Of a stretch of DNA of 34,011 nt, positions 6,903 to 14,436 are shown piece by piece. Origin of the DNA: an uncultured Verrucomicrobiota bacterium (GTDB lineage Bacteria > Verrucomicrobiota > Kiritimatiellia > RFP12 > UBA3636); contig CASFKR010000010.1 of the NCBI GenBank assembly GCA_949295265.1, positions 1-34,011 on the forward strand. The letters run 5' to 3'. How positions within the stretch are numbered: position 1 is the stretch's first letter; each line of letters opens with the position of its first letter. The position numbers were made by a program, and so were the translations under genes. Under the pieces are notes generated by a model, which saw only the letters and a program-made list of their open reading frames with translations, was not told where the DNA came from and searched no databases.

Positions 6903-8603
6903 ATGAACGATTCCCTGCTTCGGTCCATTTTGCGCGAGACCAGCCTGTTCACGCCCGAACAGGCGGAGGAAATCGTGCAGGCGCAGCGCAATCCGGAAGC
7001 CGGTACCGTCGCCGCCACCGTCGTGCGGCTCGGGCTGGCGGATGAGGACGTGTTTCTGCGTGCGGTCGCGCCCGTGCTGGGCATGACGTATGTCGACGTC
7101 AGCGAACTGCCCGCCGATCCGGCGCTCATCGAGCGGATGCCCGCCCGCGCGGTGACGCAATTCAAGGTGGTGCCCGTATCCTATGAAAACGGGGTGCTGA
7201 CCGTTGCGACGTGCGACCCGTTCCAGGCCGCGTCGCTCGAGGATGCGCTCCGGCTCGCAACCGGGTGCGCCATCTCGCTGGTCGCCTGCACCGAGGAGCG
7301 CATCATCCGCCAGTCCCAGAAATGCTACGGCGTCGGCGCGGATACGCTCGCCGGCATGGATACGGATATCTTCGCGGGCGACACGGATGCCACGGCGAAT
7401 AAATTCGATATTTCCGAGGACGCGCAGGAAGCCTCCATCGTCAAATTCGTCAACCAGATTATCGCCGAGGCCGACCGCCGGGCGGCGACGGATATCCATT
7501 TCGAGCCGATGGAGAAGGAACTCCGCATCCGGTACCGGATCGACGGGCTCCTCCATAAGGTCGACGTGCCGCCGGCGCTTCACCGCCTCCAGGCGGCCGT
7601 CATCTCCCGTATCAAGGTCATGGCGAACCTGGATATCGCGGAAAAGCGCATGCCGATGGACGGACGCATCAGCATCCGCGTCAACGGCAAGGAAATCGAC
7701 ATCCGCGTTTCGACGTGCCCCGTGACCTACGGCGAGAGTATCTCGCTCCGTCTGCTCCAGAAGGGCGGCGCGGTCGTCCGGCTCGACCAGCTCGGGTTCG
7801 GCAAGCGCGACAATACGCTCATCCGCCGGGCCATTCACCGCCCCAACGGCATCATTCTCGTGACGGGGCCGACCGGTTCGGGCAAATCGACGTCGCTGTA
7901 CGCCTTTCTGCACGAAATCAACACCATCGACAAACGCATTCTCACGGCCGAGGAACCCGTCGAATACGAAATGCCCGGCGTGAACCAGGTGCAGGCGCGC
8001 CCCGATATCGGGCTGACCTTTGCCCGGATTCTGCGCTCTTTCCTGCGCCAGGACCCCGATGTCATGATGGTCGGCGAAATCCGCGACCTGGAAACGGCGG
8101 AAATCGCCATCAATGCCTCGCTGACCGGCCACCTCGTCTTTTCCACGCTGCACACAAACGACGCCGCCGGCGCCTTTGCGCGTCTCACGGATATGGGCGT
8201 GGAGCCGTTTCTCATTTCGTCCTCCGTCGAACTGGTGCTGGCGCAGCGGCTCGTCCGCCGGCTCTGCCCGAACTGCAAAGCCGAGGGCAAGCCCGATGAA
8301 GCGGTGCTCCGCTCGCAGAACGTCGACCCCGCCCTCTTTGCGGGGCGCACCGTCTATCAGGCGGTCGGCTGCCAGCAGTGCGGCGGTACCGGGTACAAGG
8401 GGCGCGGCGGCATTTTCGAGGTGCTGCACGTGACGGACGCCATCCGCCAGCTCGTGACGGCGCACCGCCCCTCTTCCGATATCCGCGAAACCTCCATCTC
8501 CGAGGGTATGTCCACCCTCCGCGATGACGGGTTCCGCCGCGTTTTCGAAGGCTTCACCACGGTCGAAGAGGTGCTTCGCGTCACCGAAGACAGCGACGAT
8601 TGA
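6903..8603 (+). CDS. Type II secretion / type IV pilus assembly ATPase (GspE/PilB family)
   Basis: Cytoplasmic hexameric ATPase that drives type IV pilus extension or type II secretion. The 566-aa protein has the N-terminal MshEN-type domain (about residues 1-150), the N2 domain with ATDIHFEPMEKELRIRYRIDG, Walker A GPTGSGKS at 322-329, the Asp box TAEEPVEYE, the Walker B region DPDVMMVGEIRD, and the His box TGHLVFSTLHTNDA. A C-terminal Zn-binding element with two CxxC pairs (CPNC near 454 and CQQC about 30 residues on) identifies the extension-type PilB/GspE subgroup rather than the retraction ATPase PilT. It lies 21 bp after iorB and has no pilin, GspF or GspD partner nearby, so which machine it serves is unclear. 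Confidence 0.93.
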   Translation: MNDSLLRSILRETSLFTPEQAEEIVQAQRNPEAGTVAATVVRLGLADEDVFLRAVAPVLGMTYVDVSELPADPALIERMPARAVTQFKVVPVSYENGVLTVATCDPFQAASLEDALRLATGCAISLVACTEERIIRQSQKCYGVGADTLAGMDTDIFAGDTDATANKFDISEDAQEASIVKFVNQIIAEADRRAATDIHFEPMEKELRIRYRIDGLLHKVDVPPALHRLQAAVISRIKVMANLDIAEKRMPMDGRISIRVNGKEIDIRVSTCPVTYGESISLRLLQKGGAVVRLDQLGFGKRDNTLIRRAIHRPNGIILVTGPTGSGKSTSLYAFLHEINTIDKRILTAEEPVEYEMPGVNQVQARPDIGLTFARILRSFLRQDPDVMMVGEIRDLETAEIAINASLTGHLVFSTLHTNDAAGAFARLTDMGVEPFLISSSVELVLAQRLVRRLCPNCKAEGKPDEAVLRSQNVDPALFAGRTVYQAVGCQQCGGTGYKGRGGIFEVLHVTDAIRQLVTAHRPSSDIRETSISEGMSTLRDDGFRRVFEGFTTVEEVLRVTEDSDD

Positions 8604-8607
8604 CGGC

Positions 8608-8636
8608 TTGCCACAACCGCTTTGCTTGCGTAGACT
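8608..8636 (+). promoter_or_regulatory. Candidate sigma70-type promoter for hexokinase
   Basis: TTGCCA (8608-8613) is followed after 17 bp by TAGACT (8631-8636). This sits between the ATPase stop and the hexokinase ATG at 8674 and would give a leader of about 30 nt. The -35 matches consensus at five of six positions and the -10 at four. Confidence 0.45.
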
Positions 8637-8673
8637 CCCTTTTTATCTTTTTCCCATTCAGCGCATTCCAGCT

Positions 8674-9969
8674 ATGACCATCCAGGAATTTTTCTCCAAG
8701 TACCATTTTTCCGCCAACGTCGATTTCGAGGCGTTGCTCAAGACGTTCGACCGGCAAATGGATATCGGTCTTTCCGCGGAGCCTTCGCCCTCCTCCCTCG
8801 CGATGCTGCCCTCCTACATCGACACGTCGCGCAAGGTTCCCCCCGAGACGCCCATCATCGTGCTGGATGCCGGCGGCACGAATCTGCGCGTGGCCGTCGT
8901 GTGGTTCGACCGCAACGGCAAGGCCCGGATTGAGGATTTCCGCAAGTATGCGATGCCCGGCACGCAGGGCGAATCGCTGAGTGCGGAGGTCTTTTTCGAC
9001 ACCTTCGCCGGCTTCCTGGAGCCGGTGTGCCAGCGTTCGGAAGGCGTCGGGTTCTGCTTCTCGTATCCGACGGAGATTTATCCCGACCTCGACGGCCGCC
9101 TGATCCGCTGGTCCAAGCAGGTGGACGCCCCCGCCGTCGTCGGCAAGCGCGTCGGCTCCTGCATCGCCGAGGCGCTCGAAAAGCGCACCGGCCGCCGCCT
9201 GAAGCTGCGCGTGCTCAATGACACGACGGCGACGCTCCTCGCCGGCATGGCCGCCGGGATGTCCCGCCAGTATTCCAGCTACGTCGGCTTCATCCTCGGC
9301 ACCGGCACCAACATCGCCTACATCGAGCGCAATGCGCGCATCGCAAAGGTGCCCGGGCTCAACCCCGAGGGTTCCATGATCATCAACGTGGAGTCCGGCT
9401 GCTTCGACGGCTACGACCGCTCGGAATTCGATTACGATGTGGCCCGCGCCCTCCGGGATCCCGATGAGGGCATCTACGAAAAGATGATTTCCGGCGCCTA
9501 CATCGGCACCACCGGTCTCATGATGCTGCGCCGGGCCGCTCAGGAAGGTCTTTTCTCGAAGCCTTGCGCCGACGCCCTTCTCGCATGGAAGGAACTGCGC
9601 ACCATCGATTTCGACAACTTTACGCACAACCCCTACATCGCGGGTCCCTTCGCGGATCTGCCGATGACGGAGGAGGACCGCCGCACGGCGCAGGCGCTCA
9701 GCGAGCCGCTCTTCATCCGCGCGGCCGGGCTGACGTCCGTCAATATCGCCCAGGCCGTCATCCGGTGCGGCGAAGGGCACGACCCCCTGCACCCGGTGTG
9801 CGTGACGATTGACGGCTCCACGTACTACAAGACCGTCTCCGCCATGTTCAAGTCGCGCGTCGAGGAAGGGCTCCGCACCATTCTGGAGCCGCGCGGCATT
9901 TTCTTCGACACCATCTCCGTCGATGATGCACCGATGGTCGGCTCGGCCATCGCCGGGCTGATTGCCTGA
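8674..9969 (+). CDS. Hexokinase, eukaryotic-type family
   Basis: ATP-dependent hexose kinase, probably acting on glucose or a related hexose, cytoplasmic. The 431 aa show the two-lobed hexokinase pattern: phosphate-1 motif LDAGGTNLRVAVV (Asp65-Asn70), sugar-binding region GFCFSYPTE, catalytic loop VLNDTTATLLAG with Asp183, phosphate-2 motif GFILGTGTNIAYIE, INVESGCFDGY, and a late IDGSTYY adenosine-site motif. These match the eukaryotic-like hexokinase family (Pfam Hexokinase_1/2) rather than the ROK or bacterial glucokinase families. The start at 8674 follows a CT-rich leader without a Shine-Dalgarno; upstream in-frame codons overlap the ATPase gene and lack similarity. A strong hairpin follows the gene. 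Substrate range is not resolvable from sequence. Confidence 0.9.
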   Translation: MTIQEFFSKYHFSANVDFEALLKTFDRQMDIGLSAEPSPSSLAMLPSYIDTSRKVPPETPIIVLDAGGTNLRVAVVWFDRNGKARIEDFRKYAMPGTQGESLSAEVFFDTFAGFLEPVCQRSEGVGFCFSYPTEIYPDLDGRLIRWSKQVDAPAVVGKRVGSCIAEALEKRTGRRLKLRVLNDTTATLLAGMAAGMSRQYSSYVGFILGTGTNIAYIERNARIAKVPGLNPEGSMIINVESGCFDGYDRSEFDYDVARALRDPDEGIYEKMISGAYIGTTGLMMLRRAAQEGLFSKPCADALLAWKELRTIDFDNFTHNPYIAGPFADLPMTEEDRRTAQALSEPLFIRAAGLTSVNIAQAVIRCGEGHDPLHPVCVTIDGSTYYKTVSAMFKSRVEEGLRTILEPRGIFFDTISVDDAPMVGSAIAGLIA

Positions 9970-9982
9970 CCTCCCTGATGCG

Positions 9983-10027
9983 CATCCGGGACCGCCCCCG
10001 GCGGTTCCGGATGTGCCGTCTTTATTC
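9983..10027 (+). terminator. Intrinsic terminator after hexokinase
   Basis: A 14-bp stem (arms 9983-9996 and 10000-10013, one G-T wobble) closes a 3-nt loop. A modest T-rich tail (TCTTTATT) follows a few bases later. It separates hexokinase from the next kinase gene. Confidence 0.8.
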
Positions 10028-10051
10028 TGACCTCACAGCGCGCTTCGCATC

Positions 10052-11059
10052 ATGATTATCCGTACACACGCTCCCGCCCGTGCCGCTCTGATCGGCAACC
10101 CTTCCGACGGTTACTTCGGAAAGACCATTTCCTTCGCTTTTTCCGATTTTCAGGCCACCGTCACGCTTTGGGAGTCGCCCAAACTGACGATTCTTCCCTC
10201 CGCCCGGGATACCGAGACGTTCGATTCGATTGAGCATCTCTCGCAGTCCGTCCGGCTGTTCGGGTATTATGGCGGCATCCGTCTGATTAAGGCAGCCATC
10301 AAGACCTTCTACCAGTACGTCTCCACGCATGGCATCCATCTGGACCGGCGGAATTTCACGATTCAGTATGAATCCACGATTCCCGGCCTTGTCGGCATGG
10401 CCGGCTCTTCCGCCATCGTCACGGCCACATACCGGGCGCTGCAGACGTTCTACGGCGTGTCCATTCCGAAACCGGAGCTGGCGAACATCATCCGCTCGAC
10501 GGAAGAGAAGGAACTCGGCATTGCCGCCGGGTTGCAGGATCGCGTCATTCAGGTCTACGGCGGTCTCGTCTACATGGATTTCAACCGGGAACTGCTCGAA
10601 GGTCGCGGCTACGGCGACTACATCCGGCTCGACCCCTCGCTGCTTCCGCCGGTTTACGTCGCCTACCGGACCGATCTGAGCGAGGTTTCCGGCGTTTACC
10701 ACAACAACCTCAAGGCACGCTACAATGCGGGCGATCCCGCTGTCGTCGGCGCCATGAAATTCTGGGCGGACATCACGGAGGAGGCGCGCGGCTGCCTGGA
10801 GCGGCACGATTACAAGCGCCTGTCCGAACTCATGGATCAGAATTTCGACAAGCGCGTCGAGGTGTCGCAGGTGTCTCCCGACAATCTGCGGATGGTGAAG
10901 ACGGCGCGCGCCTGCGGCGCCAGCGCCAAGTTCACCGGTTCGGGCGGCGCCATTGTGGGCCTGTACGATGGCGAGGAAATGCTCCGCACCCTCGAGACGG
11001 AACTGGCGAAAATTTCCGTCAAGGTGCTCCGTCCCACGCTCGCGCCGTTCTCCGAGTAA
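10052..11059 (+). CDS. GHMP-family sugar kinase, glucuronokinase-like
   Basis: GHMP kinase that most resembles glucuronokinase, which makes glucuronate-1-phosphate for UDP-glucuronate synthesis. The 335-aa protein opens with APARAALIGNPSDGYFGKTIS, has the ATP-binding GHMP motif PGLVGMAGSSAIVTA near 112-126, then EKELGIAAGLQDRVIQVYGGLVYMDF, and a C-terminal KFTGSGGAIVGL. From memory, the NPSDxYFGKTIS, GYYGG, EKELGIxAGLQDR and VYGGLVxMDF blocks are shared with plant glucuronokinases. Other GHMP kinases (galactokinase, L-fucose kinase, heptose kinase) fit less well. The ATG at 10052 gives a standard GHMP N-terminus. Its place before a glycosyltransferase and a UDP-sugar dehydrogenase supports a role in nucleotide-sugar supply. 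The family is certain; the substrate is inferred. Confidence 0.85.
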   Translation: MIIRTHAPARAALIGNPSDGYFGKTISFAFSDFQATVTLWESPKLTILPSARDTETFDSIEHLSQSVRLFGYYGGIRLIKAAIKTFYQYVSTHGIHLDRRNFTIQYESTIPGLVGMAGSSAIVTATYRALQTFYGVSIPKPELANIIRSTEEKELGIAAGLQDRVIQVYGGLVYMDFNRELLEGRGYGDYIRLDPSLLPPVYVAYRTDLSEVSGVYHNNLKARYNAGDPAVVGAMKFWADITEEARGCLERHDYKRLSELMDQNFDKRVEVSQVSPDNLRMVKTARACGASAKFTGSGGAIVGLYDGEEMLRTLETELAKISVKVLRPTLAPFSE

Positions 11060-11116
11060 CCGGTTGCTTTCTATTCGTTTTGCGTTCTCCATTCCATCCT
11101 GTTCCGAGGTTTTCCC

Positions 11117-11434
11117 ATGGTTCAAGAACTGACAACTGCAACCTTTGATGAGGCAACCGCTTCCGGCGTTTGCGTCCTTGATTTCTGGGCCCCCTGGTGC
11201 GGGCCCTGCCGCATGATGGGCCCGCTCTTCGAGACGGTCGCCGACGATATGAAGGATACGGCCGCCCGTTTCTACAAACTCAATGTCGACGAGGCGCCCG
11301 AGATTGCAGCCCGTTTCGGCGTGCAGTCCATTCCGACGCTTCTCGTGCTCAAGGACGGCGTGGAAGCCGAGGTGCGCGTGGGTGTGACGCCGCCGCCCGC
11401 GCTGCGCAAAATCGTCGAGGAGGCGCTTCGGTAG
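11117..11434 (+). CDS. trxA: Thioredoxin
   Basis: Small cytoplasmic dithiol-disulfide reductase. The 105-aa sequence has the canonical active site WCGPC at residues 27-31 within FWAPWCGPCRMMGP, the conserved Asp before it (LDFW), the cis-Pro loop GVQSIPTLLVL, and the C-terminal amphipathic helix. There is no signal peptide, so it is a standard cytoplasmic thioredoxin rather than a periplasmic oxidoreductase. The start is preceded by a GAGG element seven bases before the ATG. It follows the GHMP kinase by 57 bp and may be cotranscribed with it. A hairpin lies just after its stop. Confidence 0.95.
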   Translation: MVQELTTATFDEATASGVCVLDFWAPWCGPCRMMGPLFETVADDMKDTAARFYKLNVDEAPEIAARFGVQSIPTLLVLKDGVEAEVRVGVTPPPALRKIVEEALR

Positions 11435-11449
11435 CCTCGCCCGCCGCGC

Positions 11450-11473
11450 GGTCCGCTGTCTTTACGGCGGACC
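11450..11473 (+). terminator. Weak hairpin after thioredoxin
   Basis: A 7-bp GC-rich stem (GGTCCGC at 11450-11456 with GCGGACC at 11467-11473) encloses a 10-nt loop. The T-rich stretch after it is short, so this may be a weak terminator. Confidence 0.45.
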
Positions 11474-11489
11474 CGCCTTTGATTAGAAT
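11461..11489 (+). promoter_or_regulatory. Candidate promoter for the glycosyltransferase gene
   Basis: TTTACG (11461-11466), a 17-bp spacer and TAGAAT (11484-11489) lie about 130 bp before the glycosyltransferase ATG. The -10 hexamer is identical to the one proposed for fusA. The element overlaps the 3' half of the hairpin after thioredoxin. Confidence 0.4.
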
Positions 11490-11622
11490 CCGCACCTCAT
11501 TCCGGGCGGCGCACCTTTTTGGGGGAGCACCGTACGGCAACAGGCAGGTTCCGCCCGTTTCAACGGAACCGCTCCGTTTTCGGCCGGTCCCGCGGTCGGC
11601 TTTTTGCGAAAACGCCTCTTTC

Positions 11623-12702
11623 ATGACACAGCCCGGCATCCTTTTCTTTGACGACAAACTGGATCTGATTTCCAGAAAACTGATTACCCGCTTATTCGAA
11701 AAAGGGGTCAGCATCGTTGTCGTGTGCGTCGGGGATACGCGTCCGGAAGAATACCCGGAAGGGCTGGACGTCGTTCTGATTCCGCATTTGCGCTCGAAGC
11801 TGGATGGAACGGCGGCTCTTCAGGTGCGGCGCGTGGTGCGCGCCCGGCGTGCGGCGGTGGCCTTCGCCTCGAGCAGCCGCTCGCTTTCCTGCCTGCTGTT
11901 TGCCACGCTCTTTACGGGCTGCAAGGTCGTGGGCTACCGCGGCACGGGCGCCCGGGTGCGACCGTACGATCCGTCGTATTACCTCGGGATTCTCAATCCG
12001 CGGATTGCTAAAGTCGTCTGCAACGACGCGTCCATCGTGGAGGCGCTCTCCCGCCATATTCCCGCCCGCAAACTCGTGGTGATCCGGAAACCTTACGATT
12101 TGGCGTGGGTGGAGGACGCCCTGAAGGCGCCCGAGCCGCTGCCGACCTCTGCGGGGAATGATGACCCCTTCCGCGTCATTACGGTGGCCAACACCGCCGG
12201 GCGGCCCTACAAGGGCTTGCGGTATCTCCTCGAGGCGATGCATCTGGTCGCCGATCCGACCGTTGAGCTGACCGTCATCGGCGATTACGACCCGGAGATG
12301 GAGACGCTCGCGAAGTCCGGCCCCGCAGGTGACCGGATTCATCTGCTGGGACCGCAAACCAACCCGGTGCGCTACCTGCCGTCCGCGCATCTGTTTGTGC
12401 TGCCGTCCACGCGCGACCTTTCGCCCCGCACCGTCCGCGAGGCGATGGCTTGCGGGCTCCCCTGCATCATCACGAATATTCCCGGCGCCCGCAATCTGGG
12501 TGTGGCTGACCGTACGGCGCGGCTCGTGCCGCCCGCTGATGCGCGCTCGCTCGCGGAGGCGATGCTCTTCTTCCGCCAAAATCCCGGGGTGTGCCGTGCA
12601 TACGGTGCCGCCGGTCGGGAACGCATCCGCACCGATTTCAGCCCCGAGGTTTACGCGGAGCGCTATCTCGAAATCATCCGGGAAACCGCTCCCGGGACCT
12701 GA
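11623..12702 (+). CDS. Glycosyltransferase family 4-like protein
   Basis: Predicted GT-B fold glycosyltransferase that adds a sugar from a nucleotide donor to a polysaccharide or lipid-linked acceptor at the cytoplasmic face. The 359-aa product has an N-terminal Rossmann-like acceptor domain (ILFFDDKLDLISRKLITRLFEKGVSIVVVCVG) and a C-terminal donor domain with RVITVANTAGRPYKGLRYLLEAM, LTVIGDYD, HLLGPQTNPVRYLPSAHLFVLPSTRDLSPRTVREAMACGLPCIITNIPGA. The last block is the usual E-x7-E-like donor-binding region, with the first position changed to Asp/Ser. The start at 11623 follows a CT-rich leader; the upstream extension overlaps thioredoxin and is not family-like. It is followed after 62 bp by a UDP-sugar dehydrogenase, which suggests a shared surface-polysaccharide role. 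Confidence 0.85.
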   Translation: MTQPGILFFDDKLDLISRKLITRLFEKGVSIVVVCVGDTRPEEYPEGLDVVLIPHLRSKLDGTAALQVRRVVRARRAAVAFASSSRSLSCLLFATLFTGCKVVGYRGTGARVRPYDPSYYLGILNPRIAKVVCNDASIVEALSRHIPARKLVVIRKPYDLAWVEDALKAPEPLPTSAGNDDPFRVITVANTAGRPYKGLRYLLEAMHLVADPTVELTVIGDYDPEMETLAKSGPAGDRIHLLGPQTNPVRYLPSAHLFVLPSTRDLSPRTVREAMACGLPCIITNIPGARNLGVADRTARLVPPADARSLAEAMLFFRQNPGVCRAYGAAGRERIRTDFSPEVYAERYLEIIRETAPGT

Positions 12703-12764
12703 CCCCTATCGGAATCCTTCCGGTCTCCTTTTTTTTCTTTGACTCTTCCTTCTGTTTGATTGCT

Positions 12765-14042
12765 ATGCTACCGCTTGAAGAAACCAAAATCTGCGTCATC
12801 GGTCTCGGTTATGTGGGGCTCCCGCTGGCTCGCCTGTTTTCCACCCGCTTCCAAACCGTCGGGTTTGATATGAACCCCGCCCGCGTGCAGGCCCTCAATG
12901 CCGGGCACGACGGCACGCTCGAGGTTTCGGATGACCTGCTGCAGGAGGCGCTCCGTTCCGGACGCTTCACCTGCACCGCCTCCATCGAGGATATCCGGGA
13001 TTGCAATTTCTACATCGTCGCCGTGCCTACGCCCGTCGATGAGAACAAGAATCCGGATTTGCGCCCGCTCTGGGGTGCCAGTGATACGGTCGGCAAGGTG
13101 ATTTCCAAGGGCGATATCGTCGTGTATGAATCGACGGTCTATCCCGGCGTTACCGAAGACGAGTGCATTCCGCGCGTCGCGCAGGTTTCCGGGCTGACGT
13201 ACAACGTCGATTTCTTCGGCGGCTATTCGCCCGAGCGCATCAATCCCGGCGACAAACTCCACACCGTCGAGAAGATTAAAAAGGTCACGAGCGGCTCCAC
13301 GCCGGAGGTCGCAGAGCGCGTCAATGCCGTCTATGCGTCCGTCATTGCCGCCGGAACCCACATGGCGCCCTCCATCAAGGTCGCCGAAGCCGCCAAGGTC
13401 ATTGAAAATACGCAGCGCGACATCAACATCGCCTTCGTCAACGAACTCTCGAAGATTTTCGACCGTCTCGGCATCGATACGCAGGATGTGCTGGCAGCCG
13501 CCGGCACGAAGTGGAACTTCCTGCCGTTCAAGCCGGGTCTCGTGGGCGGGCACTGCATCGGCGTCGACCCCTATTATCTGGCGCAGTGCGCACAGCGCCA
13601 CGGCTACAATCCGGAAATCATTCTGGCGGGCCGCCGCATGAATGACGGCATGGGCGAATATGTCGCCACGCAAACGATGCGGGCCATGATCCGCAAGCGC
13701 ATCCCAGTCCTCGGAGCCCGGGTGCTGCTGCTCGGCTTTACCTTCAAGGAAAATTGTCCGGACGTGCGCAATACCCGCGTTATTGACATTGTGCGTTCGT
13801 TGCAGGAATTCAGCATCCAAGTGACGATTTTCGATCCGTGGGCGAATCCCGAAATCGCCAGGCGTGAATATGGCGTGGACGTCCTTACGGAAGCCCCGGC
13901 GGAGACATTCGATGCCGTCATCCTCGCGGTTGCGCACAAGCAGTTCGCTTCTCTCGATCTGCACACCTTCCGGAAACCTGTTTCGGCCGTCGTGGACGTC
14001 AAGGGCTTCCTGCCTGCCGGCGCTGCCGATTTCCGCCTCTGA
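12765..14042 (+). CDS. UDP-N-acetylhexosamine 6-dehydrogenase family (TviB/WbpO-like)
   Basis: NAD-dependent nucleotide-sugar dehydrogenase that oxidises C6 of a UDP-hexose(amine) to the uronic acid, cytoplasmic. The 425-aa length matches TviB, WbpO and WecC. Residues 9-18 form the Rossmann motif ICVIGLGYVG, AVPTPVDENKNPDL follows, and the catalytic Cys264 is in GLVGGHCIGVDPYYLA. The C-terminal UDP-binding domain starts around LLGFTFKENCPDVRNT. The VGGHCIGVDPYYL and AGRRMND blocks favour the UDP-GalNAc/UDP-GlcNAc dehydrogenase subgroup over UDP-glucose dehydrogenase. The exact substrate is not proved. It lies directly after a glycosyltransferase, consistent with supplying a uronic-acid sugar for an exopolysaccharide or O-antigen. 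A double hairpin terminator follows. Confidence 0.9.
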   Translation: MLPLEETKICVIGLGYVGLPLARLFSTRFQTVGFDMNPARVQALNAGHDGTLEVSDDLLQEALRSGRFTCTASIEDIRDCNFYIVAVPTPVDENKNPDLRPLWGASDTVGKVISKGDIVVYESTVYPGVTEDECIPRVAQVSGLTYNVDFFGGYSPERINPGDKLHTVEKIKKVTSGSTPEVAERVNAVYASVIAAGTHMAPSIKVAEAAKVIENTQRDINIAFVNELSKIFDRLGIDTQDVLAAAGTKWNFLPFKPGLVGGHCIGVDPYYLAQCAQRHGYNPEIILAGRRMNDGMGEYVATQTMRAMIRKRIPVLGARVLLLGFTFKENCPDVRNTRVIDIVRSLQEFSIQVTIFDPWANPEIARREYGVDVLTEAPAETFDAVILAVAHKQFASLDLHTFRKPVSAVVDVKGFLPAGAADFRL

Positions 14043-14068
14043 CGGCGGCGGACTCCTGCCAACGGTTT

Positions 14069-14127
14069 TGCCGGCCGTCCGGCATTTTGCAACATCTCGG
14101 ACAATCCGTCCGGGATGTTTTCTTTTC
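14069..14127 (+). terminator. Double hairpin terminator after UDP-sugar dehydrogenase
   Basis: A small 6-bp hairpin (TGCCGG and CCGGCA, 14069-14084, followed by TTTT) precedes a stronger 12-bp stem (14091-14102 with 14108-14119, one wobble, 5-nt loop), which is followed by TTCTTTTCC. Together they end the region 3 transcript. Confidence 0.85.
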
Positions 14128-14436
14128 CGGCAGACTGCACCTGAAAATTGCGGCGGTTTTTGCAGCCGGACCGGAACGGCCACGGAGGTTCAAACCGGGA
14201 AATGGCCCTTTGAATGGGTAAAATGGGGGTCCGGAGGGGCCGATTTTCCGTAAAAGAGGGTGCCACAGCGGGGTTTGCAGAAATTCGGGAAACCCCGGTT
14301 GAAGGGGAGGGGGTCTTTTGATAGAATTCCCGACTCAAATTCCCGAAAATCATCACGAAACCGTATTCGAGAACCGGACCCGCCGCCCGAACCGCGGGGA
14401 CGGCCGTCCGATACCCAGAAAACCGAGGCAACCACC
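14128..14436 (+). promoter_or_regulatory. fusA upstream region with promoter and inverted repeat
   Basis: This 309-bp gene-free stretch holds a good sigma70-type promoter: TTGAAG at 14299-14304, a 17-bp spacer and TAGAAT at 14322-14327. The predicted leader is about 100 nt. Immediately upstream, CGGGGTTT (14269-14276) and AAACCCCG (14290-14297) form an 8-bp inverted repeat with a 13-nt loop abutting the -35, which may be an operator or an upstream hairpin. No gene is seen in the rest. Confidence 0.6.

Noticed and set aside
5919..8465. 848-codon open frame antisense to iorA, iorB and the ATPase
   Set aside because: It spans three genes with diagnostic motifs on the other strand, so it is a shadow frame.
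12700..12740. Short hairpin and T-rich stretch as a terminator after the glycosyltransferase
   Set aside because: The stem is only 5 bp and the T-run starts several bases away; the next gene is co-oriented and functionally linked.
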